From Microbacteriaceae bacterium (GTDB lineage Bacteria > Actinomycetota > Actinomycetes > Actinomycetales > Microbacteriaceae), in contig JAODAY010000135.1 in NCBI GenBank assembly GCA_025463665.1, positions 1-6,146 of the forward strand: 6,146 bases of DNA, given 5' to 3'. The notes under the pieces were generated by a model. That model did no database searches. It saw only the letters and a list, made by a program, of their open reading frames with translations, and was not told the DNA's origin. Positions within the stretch are counted from its first letter, which is position 1. Every line of letters begins with the position of its first letter. The translations under genes were made by a program, and so were the position numbers. Of this stretch, positions 1-6,146 are shown piece after piece.

Positions 1-1128
<1,128 letters not shown>

Positions 1129-1137
1129 GGTCTGGTT

Positions 1138-1143
1138 CTCCTT
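1138..1143 (-). promoter_or_regulatory. Ribosome binding site of aceB
   Basis: On the minus strand the sequence AAGGAG stands 9 bases before the ATG at 1128, inside a purine-rich run (GAGAGAAGGAGAA). It fixes the aceB start, which has no competing in-frame start nearby with a comparable site. Confidence 0.8.
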
Positions 1144-1152
1144 CTCTCTGAC

Positions 1153-1189
1153 TGGTTTAGTAGGGCGCTCTGGCGCCCGTATCGAAACC
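1153..1189. repeat. REP-like palindromic intergenic element between aceA and aceB
   Basis: The core is a perfect inverted repeat, GGGCGC (1163-1168), loop TCTG, GCGCCC (1173-1178). It is flanked by outer complementary arms GGTTT (1154-1158) and AAACC (1185-1189), giving an imperfect palindrome of about 37 bases. The pattern TGGTTxAGTAG-stem-CGTATCGAAACC resembles a dispersed intergenic palindrome that I recall from Microbacteriaceae genomes; this is from memory and was not searched. No T-run follows the stem on the minus strand, so it is not a classical intrinsic terminator. Lying between two co-directional genes of one pathway, it could act as an mRNA-stabilising or attenuating hairpin that sets the aceA to aceB ratio, or be a passive mobile repeat. 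Confidence 0.6.
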
Positions 1190-1199
1190 TCGTGGGCTC

Positions 1200-2507
1200 C
1201 TAGTGGAACTGCTGCTCTTCGGTGCTGCCGGCGAGTGCGAGGGTCTCGCTGCCGGGGTTGAGGGCCGTCGCGATGCGGTCGAAGTACCCTGTGCCGACCT
1301 CGCGCTGGTGGCGCGTGGCGGTGTAGCCGTCTGCCTCGGAGGCGAACTCGGCCTCCTGCAGCTCGACGTACGCACTCATGTGCCGCTGGGAGTAGTCGCG
1401 GGCGAGCGTGTACATCGAGTGGTTGAGCGCGTGGAAACCGGCCAGGGTGATGAACTGGAAGGCGTAGCCCATCGCGGCGAGCTCCTTCTGAAAGGTCGCG
1501 ATCTGCGCGTCGTCGAGGTGGCTCTTCCAGTTGAACGACGGCGAGCAGTTGTAGGCGAGCTTCTTGCCGGGAAACTCCCTATGGATACTCTCGGCGAAGG
1601 TGCGGGCGAGCTCGAGGTCGGGCTGCGCGCTCTCGACCCAAAGCAGGTCTGCGTAGGGCGCATAGGCGTGGCCCCGGGCGAGCACGGTGTCGATGCCTGG
1701 CTTCGTGCGGAAGAACCCCTCGCTCGTGCGCTCGCCGGTAAGGAACGGGCGGTCGCGCTCGTCGATGTCGCTCGTGATGAGGTCGGCGGCGAGCGAGTCG
1801 GTGCGGGCGATGACGATTGTGGAGACCCCGGCGACGTCGGCGGCCAGGCGCGCGGCGTTGAGGGTGCGGATGTGCTGGCCGGTGGGGATGAGCACCTTCC
1901 CGCCCATGTGGCCGCACTTCTTCTCGCTCGCGAGCTGGTCCTCCCAGTGCACGCCGGCGGCTCCCGCCTCGATCATCGAGCGCATCAGCTCGTAGGCGTT
2001 GAGCGGCCCGCCGAAGCCGGCCTCGGCGTCGGCGACAATCGGGGCGAGCCAGTCCACCCCGTTGGCCGGGCTTGTCGGACCCCCGCCCTCCGAGGCCTCG
2101 ATTTGGTCGGCCCGCAGCAAGGCGTTGTTGATGCGCCGCACGACGCTCGGCACCGAGTTCGCCGGGTACAGGCTCTGGTCGGGGTAGGTCTGCCCCGAGG
2201 TGTTGACGTCGGCGGCGACCTGCCAGCCGCTCAGGTAGATCGCCTTCAAACCTGCGCGCACCTGCTGCACCGCCTGGTTGCCGGTGAGGGCGCCGAGCGC
2301 CGGCACCCACTCCTCGGTCTGCAGCAGGTTCCACAGGGTCTCGGCCCCACGCACGGCGAGCGTGTGCTCCTCCCTCACCGTTCCGCGCAGGGCGACGACC
2401 TCCTCGGCGAAGTAGTCGCGGGTGATCCCGTTCCAGCGGGCATCCGTCTTCCAGAATGTCTCGAGTTGGGCTGCGGTCTGGGTCTCGTCTCCGTGGCGGG
2501 CGTTCAT
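1200..2507 (-). CDS. aceA: Isocitrate lyase
   Basis: Isocitrate lyase cleaves isocitrate into succinate and glyoxylate, the first and committed step of the glyoxylate shunt in the cytosol. It is complete at 435 residues, close to the known lengths of the E. coli and mycobacterial ICL1 enzymes. The catalytic signature KKCGH is at residues 196-200 with nucleophile C198. Other family blocks are SGWQ (93-96), the metal-binding DAEAGFGG (160-167) and [10 protein letters not shown] (318-327). The Gln/Phe-rich C-terminus (STEEQQFH) closes over the active site in this family and is typical of actinobacterial forms. The ATG at 2507 has an AAAGGAG 7 bases upstream. It is the first gene of a probable aceA-aceB transcript and diverges from the RamB-like regulator 130 bases away, the likely controller. 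All catalytic motifs are intact. Confidence 0.98.
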   Translation of the reverse strand: MNARHGDETQTAAQLETFWKTDARWNGITRDYFAEEVVALRGTVREEHTLAVRGAETLWNLLQTEEWVPALGALTGNQAVQQVRAGLKAIYLSGWQVAADVNTSGQTYPDQSLYPANSVPSVVRRINNALLRADQIEASEGGGPTSPANGVDWLAPIVADAEAGFGGPLNAYELMRSMIEAGAAGVHWEDQLASEKKCGHMGGKVLIPTGQHIRTLNAARLAADVAGVSTIVIARTDSLAADLITSDIDERDRPFLTGERTSEGFFRTKPGIDTVLARGHAYAPYADLLWVESAQPDLELARTFAESIHREFPGKKLAYNCSPSFNWKSHLDDAQIATFQKELAAMGYAFQFITLAGFHALNHSMYTLARDYSQRHMSAYVELQEAEFASEADGYTATRHQREVGTGYFDRIATALNPGSETLALAGSTEEQQFH

Positions 2508-2514
2508 GGTGTTT

Positions 2515-2520
2515 CTCCTT
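2515..2520 (-). promoter_or_regulatory. Ribosome binding site of aceA
   Basis: On the minus strand AAGGAG (AAAGGAG with the next base) lies 7 bases before the ATG at 2507. This is near-ideal spacing, consistent with a highly expressed enzyme. Confidence 0.8.
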
Positions 2521-2625
2521 TGAAATCGTCGTGGGAATGACTATTCGCCTCTTCGGGCCCCGTTTACCGGCGATGGATGCCAGAAGATTGCCCCTTTTTC
2601 TATTCCAGTTAAAAGCGGTGTGTGT

Positions 2626-2629
2626 GAGG
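2626..2629 (+). promoter_or_regulatory. Weak ribosome binding site deciding the regulator start
   Basis: GAGG lies 8 bases before the ATG at 2638. The competing ATG at 2677 has GGAG only 2 bases upstream, too close to work well, and a GTG at 2620 has no site. This favours 2638, though the helix-turn-helix begins after 2677, so the shorter form would also be functional. Confidence 0.45.
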
Positions 2630-2637
2630 CTTTCCGC

Positions 2638-4101
2638 ATGGCAGACACCGGAGTCCGCGGGATCCAAGCTGGAGACATGCTCGACTCACTCACTATCGGC
2701 AGGCGCGTGCGGCAGCTGCGCACCGAGCGCGGGCTGACGCTCGACGAGCTCGGGGCCGCGATCGGCCGGGCGGCCTCGCAGGTCTCCGTGATCGAGAACG
2801 GCAAGCGCGAGGCCCGGGTGAGCGAACTGCAGGGCATTGCAGCGGCGCTCGACGTGCGGCTCGACGACATCCTCACCAGCGTCGCGCCGACCGGGCGTGC
2901 CGCGCTCGAGATCGCCCTCGAGCGGGCGCAGCGTGGTCCGTTGTTCGTGAGCCTCGGGCTCGGCGCCCTGCCCATCCGCAAGAGCCTCAGCGACGAGGCG
3001 ATGCGCACGATCCTCTCGCTGCATGCCGAGCTCGAGCGCGTCTCGAACGAGCGGGCCGCTACCCCGGAGGAGGCGCGGCGCGCGAACACCGAGCTGCGGC
3101 GCACGATGCGGCGGCAGGACAACTACTTCCCCGAGCTCGAGGTCGTCGCGACCGGGCTGCTCCAGGCCGTGGGTCACACCGGCGGACCGCTCTCGCAGCG
3201 TGTGGCATCCGATCTCGCCTCTCATCTCGGCTTCTCGCTGCACTACGTGAACGACTTGCCGGCCTCGACCCGGTCGGTGACCGACCTGAAGAACGGGCGC
3301 ATCTACCTGCCGGTGGTCGCGTCCATGCACGACCCGCGGTCCGCGCTGCTGCAGGCGCTGGCCAGCTTCGCGCTGGGCACGCGCGAGCCGAGCGACTACG
3401 CCGACTTCCTGCGGCAGCGGGTGGAGACGAACTACCTCGCGGCCGCGCTGCTCATTCCGGAGGCGAGCGCGGTCATGTTCCTCACCGGCGCGAAGACGCT
3501 GAGGGAGCTGTCGGTCGAGGACCTGCGCGACGCCTTCGCCGTGACCTACGAGACGGCCGCGCACCGATTCACGAACCTCGCGACCCGGCACCTGGGTATC
3601 CCGGTGCACTTCCTCAAGGTGCACGAGAGCGGCACCATCCTCAAGGCCTACGAGAACGACAGCGCCGCGTTCCCCACCGACGTGCTCGGCGCCGTCGAAG
3701 GGCAGACCGTCTGCCGCCAGTGGAGCGCGCGCCAGGTCTTCGACGTGGAGGACCGCTTCAGCCCGTACCACCAGTACACCGACAAGCCCGCGGGCACGTA
3801 CTGGTGCACCTCGAGCATCCAGTCGACCGATCAAGGTGCGTTCTCAGTCAGCGTCGGCACGCCGTTCGCCCACGCCAGATGGTTTCGCGGGCGCGATACC
3901 GCCAATAGGCGGGTATCCGAATGCCCGGACGAGGCGTGCTGCCGGCGGGCGCCGGCGGGCCTCTCAGCCAAGTGGGCCGACCAGTCGTGGCCGAGCGCGC
4001 GGCTGCAGTCGTCGCTGCTAGCCGCTATGCCCACCGGGGTGTTCCCCGGCGTCGACAGCACCGAGGTCTACCAGTTCCTGGAGACCCACTCCCCGGCCTG
4101 A
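2638..4101 (+). CDS. ramB: RamB-type XRE transcriptional regulator (short-chain fatty acyl regulator family)
   Basis: This is a cytosolic DNA-binding regulator, 487 residues from the ATG at 2638 or 474 from the ATG at 2677. An XRE helix-turn-helix spans about residues 20-80, with the recognition-helix end at IENGKRE (52-58). The middle is an IrrE/ImmA-like domain in which the protease motif HExxH is not present; the matching place reads QALASFALG (239-247), so it is probably a sensing rather than catalytic fold. The C-terminal part has the conserved blocks KAYEND (336-341), WSARQVF (from 362), YQYTDKPAGTYWC and the Cys cluster CPDEACCRR (C429, C434, C435). In Corynebacterium and Mycobacterium, RamB regulates acetate and glyoxylate-shunt genes and itself; divergence from aceA fits the same role. 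The family is clear; strict orthology to RamB is inferred from family and position. Confidence 0.88.
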   Translation: MADTGVRGIQAGDMLDSLTIGRRVRQLRTERGLTLDELGAAIGRAASQVSVIENGKREARVSELQGIAAALDVRLDDILTSVAPTGRAALEIALERAQRGPLFVSLGLGALPIRKSLSDEAMRTILSLHAELERVSNERAATPEEARRANTELRRTMRRQDNYFPELEVVATGLLQAVGHTGGPLSQRVASDLASHLGFSLHYVNDLPASTRSVTDLKNGRIYLPVVASMHDPRSALLQALASFALGTREPSDYADFLRQRVETNYLAAALLIPEASAVMFLTGAKTLRELSVEDLRDAFAVTYETAAHRFTNLATRHLGIPVHFLKVHESGTILKAYENDSAAFPTDVLGAVEGQTVCRQWSARQVFDVEDRFSPYHQYTDKPAGTYWCTSSIQSTDQGAFSVSVGTPFAHARWFRGRDTANRRVSECPDEACCRRAPAGLSAKWADQSWPSARLQSSLLAAMPTGVFPGVDSTEVYQFLETHSPA

Positions 4102-4170
4102 CCGAGAAGCGGCCAGAGGATCGGAGGATGTAGTTGGCTCGGTCACGCGCACGATTATGGTGCTGGTCCT

Positions 4171-4195
4171 CTGCACCGGCTGCGCCCGGGTGCAG
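4171..4195 (+). terminator. Possible terminator hairpin after the ramB-like gene
   Basis: CTGCACC (4171-4177) pairs perfectly with GGTGCAG (4189-4195). The stem can continue inward with GGC (4178-4180) and GCC (4184-4186), closing on a TGC loop with a 2-base bulge. It begins 69 bases after the regulator's stop codon. No T-run follows, so it would be a U-less terminator of the kind proposed in actinobacteria, or simply a structured 3' end. Confidence 0.35.
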
Positions 4196-4302
4196 CATCG
4201 CCCGCTGCTAGCGCGCGCCATTTGAACTTCGGGGCGCCCTCCGATTTCTTGTCAGCCGCCTCTGATCGCGGGCCGGGGGCATACCCTTGCGGAAGCGGGA
4301 GA

Positions 4303-4341
4303 CTATCTCGGCAAGATAGCGACCTGGTCGATTGCTATCTC
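4303..4341 (+). repeat. CTATCT direct and inverted repeats with two competing hairpins
   Basis: CTATCTC occurs at 4303-4309 and again at 4335-4341, with starts 32 bases apart (about three helical turns). Between them is the inverse AGATAGC at 4314-4320. AGATAG can pair with the left copy (6-base stem, 5-base loop) or, as AGATAGC, with the right copy GCTATCT (7-base stem, 13-base loop), but not both. A related CTATTTC is at 4390-4396. The cluster lies 101 bases before the next start codon, so it could be a dimeric regulator's operator or, if transcribed, a leader RNA switch. Function is inference. Confidence 0.45.
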
Positions 4342-4429
4342 TCGCACTAGACCGTGCGGACAGCATTCGGGCGATCCTGTCGCTAGGCACTATTTCACCG
4401 ACGAAGCTGTGCCGCACGCTGACAGTATG

Positions 4430-4435
4430 AGGAGG
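4430..4435 (+). promoter_or_regulatory. Ribosome binding site of the mobile-domain gene
   Basis: A perfect AGGAGG stands 6 bases before the ATG at 4442 and decides between it and upstream in-frame starts (GTG 4409, ATG 4427), neither of which has a site. Confidence 0.85.
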
Positions 4436-4441
4436 ATTGGT

Positions 4442-4858
4442 ATGACCGTACTCGCCGAAGGGTTCAACGCCTTCGAGACCACCAAGAGCCCGGAGGGGAC
4501 GATCAAGTACCTTGGCTCGCCGCAGGACGTGATCAAGCTGCTCTCGAGCGGCAAGCTCGCCGAGCACATCCTCCTGGTAAGGGGCGGGACCACCACGTTC
4601 CTGTCGCCGGCGCTGAGCATGGGCGCGATCGGAATCATCACGATGTCGGGCGCCCCTGAATCGCACCTCGGCATTCTGTCGCGTGAGTTCCAGACCCCCT
4701 GCGTCATGACCGCCCACCTCACCACGAGCCACTCGCGCTACGTCGTGGGCAATGCCGACGACTTCCACTTCGAGGAGATGGCCGACCAGCTGGAGGGCAA
4801 GCGGGTGCGCCTCGACGTCACGGACTCGGAGGTCGGACGCGTCGTACTGGTCGATTAG
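4442..4858 (+). CDS. Stand-alone PEP-utilising-enzyme mobile (phosphohistidine swivel) domain protein
   Basis: A 138-residue soluble protein consisting of little more than the swivelling phosphohistidine domain of PEP synthase, pyruvate phosphate dikinase and enzyme I. The core GAIGIITMSGAPESHLGI (61-78) followed by LSREFQTPCV aligns with the family pattern AAGIVTxxGGxxSHAAI...ARELGIPxVV, placing the phosphorylated residue at H75. The end, LEGKRVRLDV...GRVVLVD, matches the usual final strands (xxGxxVxVD...GxV). In known enzymes this His carries phosphate between an ATP-grasp domain and a substrate site; neither domain is present here, so partners must be separate proteins. The downstream gene follows after 46 bases and is almost surely co-transcribed. 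About 40 N-terminal residues before the core are not recognised. Family assignment is good; the substrate is unknown, and a specific name such as PEP synthase would be unjustified. Confidence 0.85.
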   Translation: MTVLAEGFNAFETTKSPEGTIKYLGSPQDVIKLLSSGKLAEHILLVRGGTTTFLSPALSMGAIGIITMSGAPESHLGILSREFQTPCVMTAHLTTSHSRYVVGNADDFHFEEMADQLEGKRVRLDVTDSEVGRVVLVD

Positions 4859-4891
4859 CAGCACGTTCATCCGCAGGATTCACAACGGTGT

Positions 4892-4897
4892 GAGGAG
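4892..4897 (+). promoter_or_regulatory. Ribosome binding site of the downstream unknown gene
   Basis: GAGGAG lies 7 bases before the ATG at 4905, in the 46-base gap after the mobile-domain gene. It supports independent, efficient initiation in a shared transcript and fixes the start. Confidence 0.8.
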
Positions 4898-4904
4898 AAG
4901 CAAC

Positions 4905-6146
4905 ATGACCACGGAAACCCCAGCAGCAAAGTTAGCGACATATAAGGACCGGTACCGCGACGAGGACGACGGGCTCCGGTTCCAGGATCTCGAGTTCATC
5001 GGCAACTTCACCGGACAGGCCGCGCTGAAGGACGGCATCCTCGGCGACAAGGTGCAAAAGCAGCGCGCGACCACCAATGTGCTGGAGCGCGTCACCAAGG
5101 AGGACGTGCTTCGCGACCAATTCACCATCCCCGAGCTGAACGACCTCAACAACTACCTTGCATGGAACGTCTGGGACGTTCTGGTGATGCGCGCCACCGA
5201 GGGGGTCTCGGGCATGATCCCACGCCAGGAATACGAGATCCTCGCGTTTATGCACCAGTTCTACCGCTGGCCCGAGTTCCTGCGCATGACGACCGACGAG
5301 GTCGGCGCGCAGGGCGTGCTTGACATCGGCGCTCAGTCCCGCCGGGAGATCGGTACGAAAGTCAACGGAGTGCATGACTGGTCGATTGGAGCCGTCGGCT
5401 TCGGCATGGGCCGGTGCGGCCTGCTCGCCCTTGACGCCATCAAGCCGAACGACTACGTGGGCGAGAGCAACGAAATCTTGAAATTCATGCAGCGCGTGCT
5501 GTACGGCAAGCGCCAGGACGGCTACCTGCTTAACTCGCAGGACCGATACCGCGCGCAAATCCACGACCAGGACTTCCTACAGACGATCCTCGACCAGATC
5601 GAGCCGCTCGAGGAGGGGAGCCCCCGCCACGAGCAGTTCACCCGGTTCAACGCGGCCGCCGAGCTACTCGCCTTCCTCGACCACTTCGACTGCCGCCTGG
5701 GGCTGGGGGACACCGGTCCCTATGAGCTGCCGAACGGCAACATCGTGATCATCCGCGACCTCTTCGTTAATGAGGCGGAGTTCCACTGGAGCGACGTCTG
5801 TGACGACGCGGGCTTGCCCCACGCCTACACGCTCGCAATCGAGATCGACCCGAACGCCATGGGCCTGCAGGAGATACGGGTCAACGACATCTCGACCACC
5901 TTCACCCGGCCGAAGAACTACATCCCCGCGATCGTGGGCGGCGCAGTGTTCGCCCGCGAGACGTGGGACACGCCGATGTCCGACATTCAGACCATCAAGA
6001 TCGAGGAGCTCCCGGCGCAGCTGGCCAAGGTGCAGCAGGCGACGCTGAAGCTCTACACGAAGATGTCGAAGATGTCCAAGCGCGAACTGATCTGGGCCGG
6101 GCACGACGTCTACTACCAGGGCATGATCCTCCCGCACCTCCGCCGT
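4905..6146 (+). CDS. Unrecognised protein, probable partner of the phosphohistidine protein (partial, 3' end beyond window)
   Basis: The frame is open from the ATG at 4905 to the last base, 414 codons without a stop. I do not recognise the family. It has no signal peptide or membrane segment and looks like a mixed alpha/beta cytosolic enzyme. Candidate conserved blocks are WNVWDV, VHDWSIGAVGFGMGRCG (about 156-172), DCRLGLGDTGPYELPNG (262-278) and RDLFVNEAEFHWSDVCDD (284-301, with H294 and C299). Residues about 367-400 look helical and basic. I see no ATP-grasp start motif (GGKAxNL-like) and no second phosphohistidine motif. Codons 9-14 are AT-rich and include the rare TTA at codon 10, but the rest has normal high-GC use. 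The 46-base gap to the mobile-domain gene suggests a complex; it could be the acceptor-substrate subunit of a split dikinase-like enzyme, which is inference from context. That it is a real gene is nearly certain (RBS, codon use, length). Confidence 0.85.
   Translation, partial: MTTETPAAKLATYKDRYRDEDDGLRFQDLEFIGNFTGQAALKDGILGDKVQKQRATTNVLERVTKEDVLRDQFTIPELNDLNNYLAWNVWDVLVMRATEGVSGMIPRQEYEILAFMHQFYRWPEFLRMTTDEVGAQGVLDIGAQSRREIGTKVNGVHDWSIGAVGFGMGRCGLLALDAIKPNDYVGESNEILKFMQRVLYGKRQDGYLLNSQDRYRAQIHDQDFLQTILDQIEPLEEGSPRHEQFTRFNAAAELLAFLDHFDCRLGLGDTGPYELPNGNIVIIRDLFVNEAEFHWSDVCDDAGLPHAYTLAIEIDPNAMGLQEIRVNDISTTFTRPKNYIPAIVGGAVFARETWDTPMSDIQTIKIEELPAQLAKVQQATLKLYTKMSKMSKRELIWAGHDVYYQGMILPHLRR

Larger units (their letters stand above)
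2508..2637. promoter_or_regulatory. Divergent aceA / ramB-like promoter region
   Basis: These 130 bases separate two divergent starts and must hold both promoters unless a gene is transcribed from elsewhere. The middle is clearly more AT-rich than the genes (about 2588-2616). On the plus strand TTGCCC (2588-2593) and TAAAAG (2610-2615) are spaced 16 bases apart and could be weak -35/-10 boxes for the regulator, giving a very short leader. I see no convincing consensus promoter for aceA and no copy of the TTTGCAAA-like RamB site known from Corynebacterium, so the operator must differ or lie elsewhere. The region is certain as a shared spacer; the individual boxes are guesses. Confidence 0.45.
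4102..4441. other. 340-base intergenic region without a convincing gene
   Basis: No frame here shows a credible protein; a minus-strand frame crossing it is low-complexity Arg-rich and runs antisense into the next gene. The left part holds a strong hairpin (4171-4195), the middle a cluster of CTATCTC repeats (4303-4341), and the right end the AGGAGG of the next gene. The promoter of the downstream operon must lie here, but I find no clear -35/-10 pair. No tRNA or other known RNA was recognised. Confidence 0.7.

Noticed and set aside
1163..1178. GGGCGC/GCGCCC stem considered as an intrinsic terminator after aceA
   Set aside because: No T-run follows on the transcribed strand and aceB lies directly downstream with a strong ribosome binding site, so a full terminator is unlikely; it is listed as a palindromic repeat.
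1203..2540. 445-residue plus-strand open frame opposite aceA
   Set aside because: Antisense shadow of isocitrate lyase; composition is biased and no initiation signal is present.
1579..2667. 362-residue minus-strand open frame overlapping aceA
   Set aside because: It overlaps aceA in another frame, is extremely Arg/Pro-rich as expected for a shifted GC-rich frame, and would begin inside the regulator's coding region.
2686..3834. 382-residue minus-strand open frame opposite the regulator
   Set aside because: Antisense shadow; the plus frame has a clear XRE domain and conserved C-terminal motifs.
3941..3960. Perfect tandem copy of a 10-base unit (GCCGGCGGGC twice) in the regulator gene
   Set aside because: It looked like a possible frameshifting duplication, but the conserved family sequence continues in the same frame on both sides (CCRR...W...SWPSAR), so the two units are simply part of the normal coding sequence.
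4208..4870. 220-residue minus-strand open frame covering the gap and the mobile-domain gene
   Set aside because: It would be antisense to a well-supported gene, and the part in the intergenic gap is Arg-rich without motif or ribosome binding site.

Overview
The window is high-GC DNA with compact genes and strong AGGAGG-type ribosome binding sites. The isocitrate lyase, malate synthase and RamB-type regulator all have an actinobacterial character. The intergenic palindrome at 1153-1189 (TGGTTxAGTAG...CGTATCGAAACC) resembles a dispersed element I associate with Microbacteriaceae such as Leifsonia or Microbacterium. A Microbacteriaceae chromosome is the best guess, but this rests on recognition, not on a search.

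Layout. Bases 1-2507 (minus strand) carry the glyoxylate shunt: aceA (isocitrate lyase, complete) is followed by aceB (malate synthase A, N-terminal 376 residues, running off the left edge). They are separated by 71 bases that hold the palindromic element. Bases 2508-2637 are the divergent promoter region. Bases 2638-4101 (plus strand) encode a RamB-type XRE regulator with a degenerate IrrE-like domain and the Cys-rich C-terminal domain of the short-chain-fatty-acyl regulator family. It is the likely regulator of aceA-aceB and of itself. Bases 4102-4441 are a 340-base gap with no convincing gene. The gap holds a GC-rich hairpin that may end the ramB transcript, and a cluster of CTATCTC repeats that can fold in two mutually exclusive ways.

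Bases 4442-6146 (plus strand) hold the most unusual part, a two-gene (or longer) operon. The first gene is a free-standing 138-residue PEP-utilising-enzyme mobile (swivelling phosphohistidine) domain with its His conserved at H75. The second starts 46 bases later and encodes at least 414 residues of a soluble protein I do not recognise, open at the right edge. In classical PEP synthase, pyruvate phosphate dikinase and rifampin phosphotransferase the phosphohistidine domain is fused to an ATP-grasp domain. Here it is alone, so an ATP-binding partner and an acceptor-binding partner must be separate proteins. The second gene is a candidate for one of them. This suggests a split dikinase-like phosphotransfer system, analogous in principle to the multi-subunit phenylphosphate synthase, with unknown substrate.

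How the parts may work together. aceA/aceB allow growth on acetate, fatty acids or other C2-yielding substrates, and the RamB-like protein adjusts their expression to acyl-CoA or carbon status. The adjacent phosphotransfer operon might act on a substrate degraded to acetyl-CoA, or at the PEP node, but its link to the glyoxylate genes is inference from proximity only.
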